The notes below the pieces were generated by a model. That model was not told the DNA's origin, did no database searches, and saw only the letters and a list, made by a program, of their open reading frames with translations. From Pontivivens sp032464575 (GTDB lineage Bacteria > Pseudomonadota > Alphaproteobacteria > Rhodobacterales > Rhodobacteraceae): a stretch of 64,000 bases of DNA. A program made the position numbers and the translations under genes. The stretch is taken from positions 434,001 through 498,000 of the forward strand of contig JAWDKM010000002.1 of assembly GCA_032464575.1 (NCBI GenBank), given 5' to 3'. Below are positions 34,640 through 44,388 of this stretch, one piece after another (position 1 is the first letter of the stretch; each line of letters starts with the position of its first letter).

Positions 34640-35247
34640 GCCTCGCCCCGCGTGAGATGCGCGTCGAGATAGGCAAGGCGGTCCTGACCCCAGTAGACCT
34701 CGCCGTCCACGATGTAGGTGGGTGCGCCGAACACGTTGGAGGCGAGCGCCTCGTCCGTGTTCCGCTCGAAGATGTCGAAGGCGCTCTGCAGGTCACGCTG
34801 TGCGATGCCGCCGTCGAAGCCCGCATCCTCCAGGCACTTCTCCACCACGCTTTCGTGGGAGATGTCCTTCTCCTCCGCCCAGCAGGCCTTCAGCAGGTTG
34901 AAGCTGAGCTTGCCGACATCGCCGCCGGGATGCTCATGCGAGAACTCCTGTGCGTAGATCACCGCGGCGACGGCCGGCTTCGGGTCGGTGGGCCAATGGG
35001 CGGGGCGGGGTTTGATCGGCATACCGTTCATCTTGGCAATCCGCGCAAGCTCCTGCAGGCGGTAGGCCTGACGCGACTCGTGGCGCTTGGGCACCGGCGG
35101 CGTGCCGTGTTCGGCAAAGACGCGCATAAGGTCGAAGGGCTTGTAGTTGACCTTCGCGTTGTGGCGCGCGGCAACCTCCTCCAGCCGCATCCCGGCAAGG
35201 TAGGTGAAGGGCGAAAGGGGGAAGAGATAGTAGTCGATCACGGCCAT
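34636..35247 (-). CDS. 2-hydroxychromene-2-carboxylate isomerase/DsbA-like thioredoxin-fold protein
   Basis: 203 residues of the GST-kappa/DsbA-like family. N-terminal DYYLFPLSPFTYLAG carries the serine used in place of the CxxC motif, FDLMRVFAEHGTPPVPKR fits the substrate region, and NVFGAPTYIVDGEVYWGQDRL is the cis-proline and C-terminal block. The naphthalene-pathway reaction is only the family name; no aromatic degradation genes are nearby. It is the first gene of the unit with the small lipoprotein and the hydrolase, divergent from prs. Confidence 0.88.
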   Translation of the reverse strand: MAVIDYYLFPLSPFTYLAGMRLEEVAARHNAKVNYKPFDLMRVFAEHGTPPVPKRHESRQAYRLQELARIAKMNGMPIKPRPAHWPTDPKPAVAAVIYAQEFSHEHPGGDVGKLSFNLLKACWAEEKDISHESVVEKCLEDAGFDGGIAQRDLQSAFDIFERNTDEALASNVFGAPTYIVDGEVYWGQDRLAYLDAHLTRGEA

Positions 35248-35379
35248 GGCGCGGGCCTCCCTGTCCTCGGTGTCATTGTCTGGCCACATAGGCTTTGCAG
35301 TGGTGTCGCACAGTGCTATTGCGCGGCGCAACAGCCGCCCGGTCGAGGACCCGCCATGCCGCCCAAGAGGACCGCTCCC

Positions 35380-36399
35380 ATGAAAGCCGACATCAATCTC
35401 AAACTGATCTCCGGCAATGCCAACCGCACCCTGGCCGAGATCGTCGCCCGCCGCATGAGCGTCTATCGCGGGGCGCCGGTGACGCTCGCCAATGCGCGTG
35501 TCGAACGGTTCAACGACAAGGAGATCTTCGTCGAGGTCTTCGACAACGTCCGCGACGAGGACATGTTCATCATCCAGTCGACGTCGAACCCGGCGAACGA
35601 CAACCTGATGGAGCTGCTCATCATGGCCGACGCGCTGCGCCGCTCCTCGGCCCAGCGGGTGACGGCGGTGATGCCCTATTTCGGCTATGCCCGGCAGGAC
35701 CGGCGGACGGCGGCGCGCACGCCGATCTCGGCCAAGCTGGTGGCGAACCTGATCCACCAGGCGGGCGTGGACCGGGTGCTGACGATGGACCTGCATGCGG
35801 GGCAGATCCAGGGTTTCTTCGACATTCCGGTGGACAACCTCTATGCCGCGCCGGTCTTCGCGCTCGACATCAAGGCGAACTTCCCGGATCCAAGCGACCT
35901 GATGGTGGTCTCCCCGGACGTGGGCGGCGTGGCGCGGGCACGGGAGCTTGCCAAGCGGATTGGGGCAGGCCTCGCCATCGTGGACAAGCGCCGCTCCAAG
36001 CCCGGCGAGATCGAGGAGATGATGATTATCGGGGACGTGAAGGACCGGACCTGCATCATCGTGGACGACATCTGCGACACGGCCGGCACGCTCTGCAAGG
36101 CGGCGGAGCTCTTGCAGACGGGAGGCGGCGCGAAGGAAGTGCACGCCTACATCTCCCACGGGGTGCTGTCGGGGCCCGCGGTGGGGCGGATCGGGTCGTC
36201 GGTGCTGAAGTCGCTGGTGGTGACGGATTCGATCGAGCAGCCGGCACCGGTGCGGGAGGCGGCGAATATCCGGATCGTGCCGATCGGCCCGATGTTCGCG
36301 CAGGCCATCCTCAACATCTCGAACGGGACGAGCGTTAGCTCGCTGTTCAAGGAGGAGACGCTGGGCCCGATCTACGAGGCGTTCTATCCGCTGGGGTGA
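35380..36399 (+). CDS. prs: ribose-phosphate pyrophosphokinase
   Basis: Makes PRPP for nucleotide, histidine and NAD synthesis (hisG and nadC in this window use it). 339 residues: LKLISGNANRTLAEIVARRM, EIFVEVFDNVRDEDMFIIQS, YFGYARQDRRTAARTPISAK, DLHAGQIQGFFDIPVDNL and the PRPP loop CIIVDDICDTAGTL. ATG 35380 has AGAGG about 10 nt upstream; ATG 35356 would add eight residues. Confidence 0.97.
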   Translation: MKADINLKLISGNANRTLAEIVARRMSVYRGAPVTLANARVERFNDKEIFVEVFDNVRDEDMFIIQSTSNPANDNLMELLIMADALRRSSAQRVTAVMPYFGYARQDRRTAARTPISAKLVANLIHQAGVDRVLTMDLHAGQIQGFFDIPVDNLYAAPVFALDIKANFPDPSDLMVVSPDVGGVARARELAKRIGAGLAIVDKRRSKPGEIEEMMIIGDVKDRTCIIVDDICDTAGTLCKAAELLQTGGGAKEVHAYISHGVLSGPAVGRIGSSVLKSLVVTDSIEQPAPVREAANIRIVPIGPMFAQAILNISNGTSVSSLFKEETLGPIYEAFYPLG

Positions 36400-36742
36400 C
36401 GTGTGGCGTTATCTTCGGACTTGGAGATGCTCCGGTCGAGCCGGAGCATGACGGTTCGGTGGGTGAACGGGCCGAACGCCAATCCAATGTGAGAGGTCCT
36501 GAGCGGCGCCATTCCGCCCGGAATCAAGCCGAAGGCGCCGGGCGAGCGCCTACCCGTTCCGGCGGGCTGGCGCTTTGCGGTGCAGCGCTTCGATCACAGC
36601 CAGCAATGAGCTTGCCGAAATAAAGTGCGTCGCCCCAGCGTCGTGGCGCCACCCCACGGGCAGGCACGCGTCCGGCTCGTGTTTCGTCAATTGAGATGGA
36701 ACAGCGCCTTGGGCTTGTTCGGTGCTGGTCAGAGGCAGGACC
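36400..36742. other. intergenic region with a REP unit, otherwise unassigned
   Basis: Holds the palindrome GATGCTCCGGTCGAGCCGGA-GCATGACGG (36426-36454), a variant of the 27558 and 30635 units that could also end prs transcripts, although no T run follows. A 76-codon minus-strand frame at 36550-36780 overlaps the next gene and matches no family I know. Local base composition is slightly less GC-rich than in neighbouring genes. Confidence 0.4.
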
Positions 36743-37093
36743 TCACACATCCCACGTTTCTTCCGGATCGCCCAAGGCACCGATGGCCTGCCAGCGGAGG
36801 CCGAGGCGGGCGATGCGGGTGTCTTCCCAGATGTCGGCGGCGATGGTGAAGCCGTCGGGCGCCACCTCCTCCACGCGCAGGTTCAGACGCAGATAGGCGG
36901 CGTTGTGGGCGTCGATCAGGGTCGGGGCCACGGTGACGGAGGGTGCGTCCTCGAAGCTTTCGGAGAAGAAGACCTTCTTCTCGACGGTGCGATTGCCGGT
37001 GCCGCTCCACATCTCCGTCTCCACCTCGAAGTGGTCGAAGAGGAGGACGAAGCCGTCCTCGACCCCGACAAGCGTGCTGCTGAGCCGTTTCAT
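36743..37093 (-). CDS. H-type lectin domain protein
   Basis: 116 residues. The C-terminal 70 or so match the H-type lectin pattern: KKVFFSESFEDAPSVTVAPT, LIDAHNAAYLRLNLRVEEV, GFTIAADIWEDTRIARLGLR, WQAIG. That domain binds N-acetylgalactosamine in snail agglutinins. In bacteria it turns up as a stand-alone domain of unknown role. There is no signal peptide, so it is probably cytoplasmic unless exported otherwise. It lies just beyond the atp terminator on the same strand. Confidence 0.78.
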   Translation of the reverse strand: MKRLSSTLVGVEDGFVLLFDHFEVETEMWSGTGNRTVEKKVFFSESFEDAPSVTVAPTLIDAHNAAYLRLNLRVEEVAPDGFTIAADIWEDTRIARLGLRWQAIGALGDPEETWDV

Positions 37094-37146
37094 GGGGCGA
37101 GCCTTGCAGAAGGCACCGAGGAGGTCGAGTGACACGATGCACAAAG

Positions 37147-37180
37147 GAAAAGGGCCCGCACCTTTCGGCACGAGCCCCTT
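37147..37180 (-). terminator. terminator of the atp operon
   Basis: Minus strand: AAGGGGCTCGTGCC-GAAA-GGTGCGGGCCCTTTT, an imperfect long stem with a GAAA tetraloop and a T run, 20 nt after the atpC stop. Confidence 0.85.
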
Positions 37181-37199
37181 CGCATAGCGGAAAGCTGGA

Positions 37200-37598
37200 T
37201 CAGAGGCCGAGCTGCTGCTTGAGGAAGCGCGCATGGTTCACGCGCTGGTTCAGCGTGATCTTCTGATCATCGGCGCAGTCAAGCGCGGCCTTCTCGGCCT
37301 CGTCGATCACGCGGTCGATCCAGTCGGTGGTGCAGCCGTCGCGGGAGGTCGCCTGCTCGACCAGCACCGACACGCCCTCCGGCCCGATCTCGGCAAAGCC
37401 GTTGCTCACGACGTAGTCGTGCGGCTGGCCGTTCTCGGTCACGGTGAGAAAGCCCGGCCGCAGCAGGGTGAGCACGGGGGCATGGTTCGGCATGACCGTC
37501 ATCTCCCCCTCCTCACCGTGGATCTGGACCTTCTCGACCTGGGCGGAGTGCAGGCTTCGCTCAGGGCTGACGAGGTCGAACTGCATGGTGTCGGCCAT
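37200..37598 (-). CDS. atpC: F1 ATP synthase epsilon subunit
   Basis: 132 residues: the N-terminal beta-sandwich typical of epsilon (MQFDLVSPERSLHSAQVEKV, GEEGEMTVMPNHAPVLTLLRPG, VSNGFAEIGPEGVSVLVEQA) and a C-terminal helical hairpin. It couples and regulates rotation of the central stalk. Last gene of the operon, 9 nt after atpD. Confidence 0.96.
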   Translation of the reverse strand: MADTMQFDLVSPERSLHSAQVEKVQIHGEEGEMTVMPNHAPVLTLLRPGFLTVTENGQPHDYVVSNGFAEIGPEGVSVLVEQATSRDGCTTDWIDRVIDEAEKAALDCADDQKITLNQRVNHARFLKQQLGL

Positions 37599-37607
37599 GA
37601 TGCCCCC

Positions 37608-39032
37608 TTATGCCGCGTCGGCGGCGAGTTTCTCGGCCTTCGCGATCACGTCCTTGATGCCGCCGACCATGTAGAAGGCGGCCTCGGGCAGATCGTCGTG
37701 CTCACCGGCGACCACGGCCTTGAAGGACGCGATCGTGTCCTCCAGCGGCACCTGGATGCCCGGCGAACCGGTGAAGACCTCGGCCACGTCGAAGGGCTGG
37801 GAGAGGAAGCGCTGGATCTTGCGCGCCCGGCTCACCGTCAGCTTGTCCTCCTCGGAGAGTTCGTCCATGCCGAGGATCGCGATGATGTCCTGCAGCGACT
37901 TGTAGCGCTGGAGGATGCCCTGCACGTCGCGCGCGACCTGATAGTGCTCGTCACCCACGACCTGCGGATCGAGGATCCGGGAGGTGGAATCGAGCGGATC
38001 CACCGCCGGGTAGATGCCGAGCTCGGAGATCGCACGGGAAAGAACCGTGGTCGCGTCGAGGTGGGCGAAGGACGTTGCCGGCGCGGGGTCGGTGAGGTCG
38101 TCCGCGGGCACGTAGATCGCCTGCACCGAGGTGATCGAACCGGCCTGCGTCGAGGTGATCCGCTCCTGCATCTGGCCCATGTCGGTGGCCAGCGTCGGCT
38201 GGTAGCCCACCGCGGACGGGATCCGGCCCAGAAGTGCGGACACCTCGGACCCCGCCTGGGTGAAGCGGAAGATGTTGTCGACGAAGAAGAGAACGTCGGT
38301 CCCGGACTGGTCGCGGAACTGCTCGGCCATGGTGAGGCCGGACAGGGCAACACGGGCACGCGCACCCGGCGGTTCGTTCATCTGGCCGTAGACCAGCGCC
38401 ACCTTGGACTTCGTCAGGTCCTCGGCGTTGATGACGCCGGATTCGATGAACTCGTAATAGAGGTCGTTGCCCTCACGGGTCCGCTCACCCACGCCGGCGA
38501 ACACGGAATAGCCCGAGTGCACCTTTGCGATGTTGTTGATGAGCTCCTGGATCAGAACCGTCTTGCCCACGCCCGCACCGCCGAAGAGACCGATTTTGCC
38601 GCCCTTGGAGTAAGGGGCGAGCAGGTCGATCACCTTGATGCCGGTGACGAGGATTTCCGACGAGGTCGACTGCGCCTCGAACGACGGGGCCTCGCCGTGG
38701 ATGGAGCGGTACTCGGACGCGTCGACCGGGCCCTTCTCGTCCACGGGTGCGCCGACCACGTTCATGATCCGGCCCAGCGTCGCGTCGCCGACGGGCACCT
38801 TGATGGGCTCGCCGGTGTCGGCGGCGGACTGGCCGCGCACCAGACCCTCGGTGGAGTCCATCGCGATGGTGCGTACGGTGTTCTCGCCAAGGTGCTGCGC
38901 GACCTCGAGCACCAGCTCATTGCCATTGTTGTCGGTCTTCAGTGCACTCAGGATCGCAGGCAGGTGGTCGTCGAATTGCACGTCGACGACTGCGCCGATC
39001 ACCTGGGTAATCTTTCCGGCAGCTTCAGCCAT
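37608..39032 (-). CDS. atpD: F1 ATP synthase beta subunit
   Basis: Catalytic subunit, 474 residues. Walker A is GLFGGAGVGKTVL and Walker B ends in DVLFFVDNIFRFTQAGSEVS. GERTREGNDLYYE and the C-terminal DELSEEDKLTVSRARKIQRFLSQPF are canonical. Start ATG 39032, 21 nt after atpG. Confidence 0.98.
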   Translation of the reverse strand: MAEAAGKITQVIGAVVDVQFDDHLPAILSALKTDNNGNELVLEVAQHLGENTVRTIAMDSTEGLVRGQSAADTGEPIKVPVGDATLGRIMNVVGAPVDEKGPVDASEYRSIHGEAPSFEAQSTSSEILVTGIKVIDLLAPYSKGGKIGLFGGAGVGKTVLIQELINNIAKVHSGYSVFAGVGERTREGNDLYYEFIESGVINAEDLTKSKVALVYGQMNEPPGARARVALSGLTMAEQFRDQSGTDVLFFVDNIFRFTQAGSEVSALLGRIPSAVGYQPTLATDMGQMQERITSTQAGSITSVQAIYVPADDLTDPAPATSFAHLDATTVLSRAISELGIYPAVDPLDSTSRILDPQVVGDEHYQVARDVQGILQRYKSLQDIIAILGMDELSEEDKLTVSRARKIQRFLSQPFDVAEVFTGSPGIQVPLEDTIASFKAVVAGEHDDLPEAAFYMVGGIKDVIAKAEKLAADAA

Positions 39033-39053
39033 GTCTCGTTTCTCCAGTCGTCC

Positions 39054-39926
39054 TTAGAGCGCCTCGGCGCCCGCAATGATTTCGATGAGTTCCGTCGTGA
39101 TCGCGGCCTGGCGCGAACGGTTGTACTCGATTGTCAGCTTGTCGATCATGTCGCCCGCGTTGCGCGTCGCGTTGTCCATGGCGGTCATCCGCGCACCCTG
39201 CTCGGAGGCGGCGTTCTCCAGCAGCGCCCGGAAGATCTGCGTCGCGACCGAGCGCGGCAGCAGGTCTGCGAGGATCGCCTCCTCCTCCGGCTCATAGTCG
39301 TAGAGCGCGCTGGCCGGATCGACCTCGCCCTCGACCTGCGCGGGGATGATCTGCTGCGCGGTGGGGCGCTGCGTGATCACGTTCTCGAACGCGCCGTAGA
39401 ACACGGTCGCCACGTCGAATTCGCCCGCGTTGAAGCGGGACAGCACGTTGTCCGCGATCTCGGCCGCGTTGTCGTAGCCGACGCGCTTCACGTCGCTGAG
39501 GTCCACGTGGTCGATCAGCAGGTCGCGCTGGTCGCGGCGAAGCTGCTCGCGCCCCTTCTTGCCGACGGTGATGATCTTGACCGTCTTGCCCTCGCCCAGC
39601 AGCCGTTGGATGTGCTGGCGGGCGAGCTTCACGATGTTGGAGTTGAAGCCGCCGCACAGCCCCCGCTCCGCCGTCGCGACGATCAGCAGGTGAACGTCAT
39701 CCTTGCCGGTTCCGCGCAGCAGGAGCGGCGCGGTGGCGCTGTCCTTGGCGCCCGCGGCAAGGTTGCCCAGCACCGCCTCCATGCGCTCGGCAAAGGGGCG
39801 CGCCATTTCGGCGGCTTCCTGCGCGCGGCGCAGCTTCGCCGCGGCGACCATCTGCATCGCCTTCGTGATCTTCCGGGTCGACTTGACGGAGTCGATCCGG
39901 TTTTTCAGGTCCTTGAGGCTCGGCAT
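39054..39926 (-). CDS. atpG: F1 ATP synthase gamma subunit
   Basis: Central rotor shaft, 290 residues. The N-terminal coiled-coil helix (MPSLKDLKNRIDSVKSTRKI, TKAMQMVAAAKLRRAQ), the GLCGGFNSNIVK core strand and the C-terminal helix ARMTAMDNATRNAGDMIDKL are diagnostic. It lies 25 nt downstream of atpA. Confidence 0.98.
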   Translation of the reverse strand: MPSLKDLKNRIDSVKSTRKITKAMQMVAAAKLRRAQEAAEMARPFAERMEAVLGNLAAGAKDSATAPLLLRGTGKDDVHLLIVATAERGLCGGFNSNIVKLARQHIQRLLGEGKTVKIITVGKKGREQLRRDQRDLLIDHVDLSDVKRVGYDNAAEIADNVLSRFNAGEFDVATVFYGAFENVITQRPTAQQIIPAQVEGEVDPASALYDYEPEEEAILADLLPRSVATQIFRALLENAASEQGARMTAMDNATRNAGDMIDKLTIEYNRSRQAAITTELIEIIAGAEAL

Positions 39927-39951
39927 ATGCCTTGCTCCCCCCTATTCCGGA

Positions 39952-41489
<1,538 letters not shown>

Positions 41490-41490
<1 letters not shown>

Positions 41491-42050
41491 TATCCGACCT
41501 CTTTCATGGTGTTTTGCAGTGCGGCGAGCTTCGTGCGGATCGAGCTGTCGATCATGCGCGAGCCCACCTTGACGATGAGACCGCCGATGATGCCCTCATC
41601 AACGGTCGTGTTCAGTGCGACGTCCCGGCCGACGCTGTCCTTCAGCGCCTTCGCCAGCGCCTCGGTCTGGGCCTTGGTCAGCGGCTTGGCGGAGGTGACC
41701 TCCGCCGTGATCTCGCCGCGCGCCTCTGCGGCCAGCGCCTTCACCGCGGTAATGACATCCTTGAGTACAAAGAGCCGGCGGTTGGCGGCCATCAGGGCCA
41801 GTGTGTTGCGGACGGTATTGCCGAGATTCATGGCCTCGGCCAGCCCGCGCATCGCGTTCTGCTGGTCCTCGCGGCTGTAGACGGGCGAGGTCAGCAACTC
41901 GCGCAGGTCGGCGCTTTCACCGATGGCGGCTTCGAGGGCGTTCAGGTCATTCTCGACCTCGGTCAGTGCATTCTCTTCCTGGGCCAGCTCGAACAGGGCG
42001 GTGGCGTAGCGTCCTGAAATTCCGGAAACGTGAGCGGATGTAGAGGCCAA
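41490..42050 (-). CDS. atpH: F1 ATP synthase delta subunit
   Basis: Peripheral-stalk subunit, 186 residues: SGRYATALFELAQEENALTEV, LTSPVYSREDQQNAMRGLAEA, NTLALMAANRRLFVLKDVI, and the C-terminal EGIIGGLIVKVGSRMIDSSI. The start is taken as TTG 42050: AGGAAGGGG lies 6 nt upstream and the protein then begins MASTSAHVSGISGRYATALF, as relatives do. TTG 42089 and ATG 42084 are not favoured. It is the first gene of the operon; Fo genes are elsewhere, as usual in this group. Confidence 0.92.
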
Positions 42051-42147
42051 GGGGCACCCCTTCCTTAGGCGGACCGCCGGACATGGCAAAAGGCCCGCAG
42101 TGGTTCATGACCGGCCCGAACGGCGGCCTGCGGATGAAACTGCGCGG

Positions 42148-42176
42148 GTGATAGCAGAGGTGTTGCGACCACGCAA
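42148..42176 (-). promoter_or_regulatory. candidate promoter of the atp operon
   Basis: Minus strand TTGCGT (complement of 42171-42176), 17 bp, TATCAC (complement of 42148-42153), about 100 nt upstream of the atpH start. Spacing is ideal; the hexamers match moderately. Confidence 0.4.
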
Positions 42177-42285
42177 TATGCGCGGGCGGGAAGCCGCCGA
42201 CGAACTAAATGTTGCGTTATCAAGGCCTTGCGGTCAGGGCTGCGACATATAGGCAGAAAGTCGCGGGCAGCCTTGTCGCATTTCG

Positions 42286-43089
42286 TCAGACCCGGCGGGC
42301 GCGAATCCCGCGCTCCTGCGCCGGGCTGACGAGACCGGCCCGGCCCGGCGAGGGTTTCGGCTGGGGTGCGGCCAGCCCCCCGAGCAGGCTGATGGGGCTG
42401 CGCGCCTCCTTGCGCGGACCGCGCGGCAGGGCATGGACCTGCTTGACGGCCTCGACCACCAGCGCGCCGCCGAGGCGGTAGGCCTTGAGCCGCCGCCCCA
42501 GCCGCTCCGCCCCGCCCTGCATGCGGGTGAGGAACCGGCGGTGGGACGGCGGCATGTAGAGCGCCGCCGTGTGCTCCTCGGGCTCGAAACGGTGGGTGCG
42601 CAGCTGCGCGTCGAGCTGGCCGAAGCTGTAGGGGCGTCCGTGGCCGAAGGGGGTCACATCGCGCTGCGCCCAGATACCGGTGCGGTTGGGCACGATGAAG
42701 ACGACGCGTCCGCCGGGGGCCAGGACGCGCCAGATCTCCTCGAGCAGGGCGCCGGGGCGCTCGCAGGTCTCCAGCCCGTGGGCGACGATGATCCGGTCGA
42801 TGGAGGTGGCCTGCATCGGCCAGTGCGTCTCCTCCACCAGGGCGGAGAGGTTGGGCTGCCCGGCCGGCCAGGCCATGACGCCCTGTGGCGCGGGCATGAA
42901 GCTCATCACCCGCTCCGCCTCGCCCAGGAAGGGCCGCAGGAACGGCGCGGCGAAGCCGAAGCCCACCACGCTCTGCCCCGAGACGTCGGGCCAGAGCGTG
43001 CGCAACGTGCGCTGGATCGCCGACTGCGCTCCGCGCCCGAGACGGGTGCGGTAGTAGAAGGCCTTCAGGTCCACGACATCGAGATGCAT
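42286..43089 (-). CDS. class I SAM-dependent methyltransferase
   Basis: 267 residues with a degenerate methyltransferase_11 fold: VVGFGFAAPFLRPFLGEA in place of the glycine-rich SAM motif I, IDRIIVAHGLETCERPGALL as motif II and IWRVLAPGGRVVFIVPNRTG as motif III. A basic, proline-rich C-terminal tail follows (about 225-267). The substrate is unknown. It is divergent from gloB, with starts 64 nt apart. Confidence 0.85.
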   Translation of the reverse strand: MHLDVVDLKAFYYRTRLGRGAQSAIQRTLRTLWPDVSGQSVVGFGFAAPFLRPFLGEAERVMSFMPAPQGVMAWPAGQPNLSALVEETHWPMQATSIDRIIVAHGLETCERPGALLEEIWRVLAPGGRVVFIVPNRTGIWAQRDVTPFGHGRPYSFGQLDAQLRTHRFEPEEHTAALYMPPSHRRFLTRMQGGAERLGRRLKAYRLGGALVVEAVKQVHALPRGPRKEARSPISLLGGLAAPQPKPSPGRAGLVSPAQERGIRARRV

Positions 43090-43153
43090 TGTGCTAGCTG
43101 CCTGGATGAACCAACGTCGCCCGTGACCCTAGATCAGGACGGAGCTCCGCACC

Positions 43154-43921
43154 ATGGCCCTCGACATCCAGACCGTGCCCTGCCTTTCGGACAACTACGC
43201 CTACGTGCTGCGCGATGCGGCGACCGGCACCGTCGCGGTCGTGGACGTGCCCGAGGCAGCACCCCTGATCGAGGTGCTGGAGGCGCGGGGGCTGCGGCTC
43301 GACCTCATCCTGATCACGCACCACCATGACGATCACATCGCGGGCGTGGACGAACTGCGGACCAAGTACGGCGCGAAGGTCGTGGGGGCGAAGGCAGATG
43401 CGCACCGGCTGCCGAAGCTAGACGTGGAGGTGGAGGAGGGTGACACGGTCGAGGTCGGCGGCAGTGTGGGCCGGGTCATGGACGTGTCCGGTCACACGGT
43501 GGGGCACATCGCCTTCCACTTTCCGGGCAGCGACGCCGTCTTCTCCGCCGACAGCCTGATGGCCTTGGGATGCGGGCGGCTGTTCGAGGGCGACGGCCCG
43601 ATGATGTGGAAGAGCATGGAGAAGTTCATCGCCCTGCCCGACAGCACCATCGTCTATTCCGGGCACGAGTACACGCAGTCGAACGCGAAGTTCGCGCTGA
43701 GCATCGAGAACGGGAACGCCGACCTGAAGGCACGCGCCGAGCGGGTCGACGCGGCGCGCGAACGCGGACAGCCGACTGTGCCGTCCTCGCTGGCCGAGGA
43801 GAAGGCGACGAACCCGTTCCTGCGCGCCCATATCGACAGCGTGAAGGAAGCGGTGGGAATGGCCGGCGCGGAGGCTGCGGCTGTATTCACCGAGGTCCGG
43901 AAGCGGAAAGACAACTTCTGA
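43154..43921 (+). CDS. gloB: hydroxyacylglutathione hydrolase (glyoxalase II)
   Basis: Hydrolyses S-lactoylglutathione in methylglyoxal detoxification. The 255 residues have the binuclear metal motif ITHHHDDHIAG, further ligands in DVSGHTVGHIAFHF and FSADSL, IVYSGHEYTQSN, and a C-terminal glutathione-binding region (ATNPFLRAH). Length and motifs are standard. Confidence 0.96.
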   Translation: MALDIQTVPCLSDNYAYVLRDAATGTVAVVDVPEAAPLIEVLEARGLRLDLILITHHHDDHIAGVDELRTKYGAKVVGAKADAHRLPKLDVEVEEGDTVEVGGSVGRVMDVSGHTVGHIAFHFPGSDAVFSADSLMALGCGRLFEGDGPMMWKSMEKFIALPDSTIVYSGHEYTQSNAKFALSIENGNADLKARAERVDAARERGQPTVPSSLAEEKATNPFLRAHIDSVKEAVGMAGAEAAAVFTEVRKRKDNF

Positions 43922-43995
43922 TGCACAAGTGGCGCGGCTCGTCAGAAATCGAGCACGCCCTCGGCTTCGCACCCATAAGCTGACGGAGGGCGTTT

Positions 43996-44338
43996 ATGCT
44001 ACGTGCCTCTCTAGCGCTTGGCCTGCTGCTCCCGCTCTAGGGTTGTCCCGATCTCTGCAGCAACGACGTGATCTCGGAGACGCCGTCGCCGGATGGAACG
44101 CGGGTGGCCGTCGTCTTTGAACGAGAATGCGGGGCGACGACCGGTTTCTAGACGCAGGTATCGATACTCGAAGACGGGGAGCCTCTCGGAGGCAGCGAGG
44201 TCGCCGCCCTTGGCCGTCGTGGCGTGGGAGGGAAACGAAACGCTTAGGATCACCCGTTCGACCCATGAGCGCGTCTTCAAGGCCAAAACGTCAAATGAAG
44301 CGGTCGAGATCCTCTATGTCAGCCCTCTCGAGTACTGA
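43996..44338 (+). pseudogene. decayed small lipoprotein gene (two amber codons and a frameshift)
   Basis: After a good ribosome site (GGAGGG) the frame reads MLRASLALGLLLPL-stop-GCPDLCSNDVISETPS, PDGTRVAVVFERECGATTGF-stop-TQVSILEDGEP. The stops are TAG at 44038-44040 and 44149-44151. The tail continues in another frame as AVVAWEGNETLRITRSTHER to a stop at 44336-44338. The first amber sits where a lipobox residue before Gly-Cys is expected, so both ambers could come from TCG serine codons. It resembles a secreted, cysteine-containing DUF family of this group. Decay by three independent lesions is the simplest reading. Confidence 0.7.
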
Positions 44339-44354
44339 GAAACTCGGGCCGAAC

Positions 44355-44380
44355 GGTCCCGGCGCTTCGGCCGGGACGGT
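44355..44380. repeat. REP-like palindrome
   Basis: GGTCCCGGCGCTTCGGCCGG plus GACGGT, identical to the unit at 33493-33518, between the pseudogene and the DUF3422 stop. Confidence 0.75.
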
Positions 44381-44388
44381 GGGTATCG

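Noticed and set aside
42290..42320. GCGAATCCCGCGCTCC-like string resembling a tRNA T-loop
   Set aside because: It is inside the methyltransferase gene, and no acceptor stem, D arm or anticodon arm can be drawn around it.
43921..43983. 20-codon frame overlapping the gloB stop (MHKWRGSSEIEHALGFAPIS)
   Set aside because: There is no ribosome site of its own, no recognisable feature and no reason to separate it from background frames.
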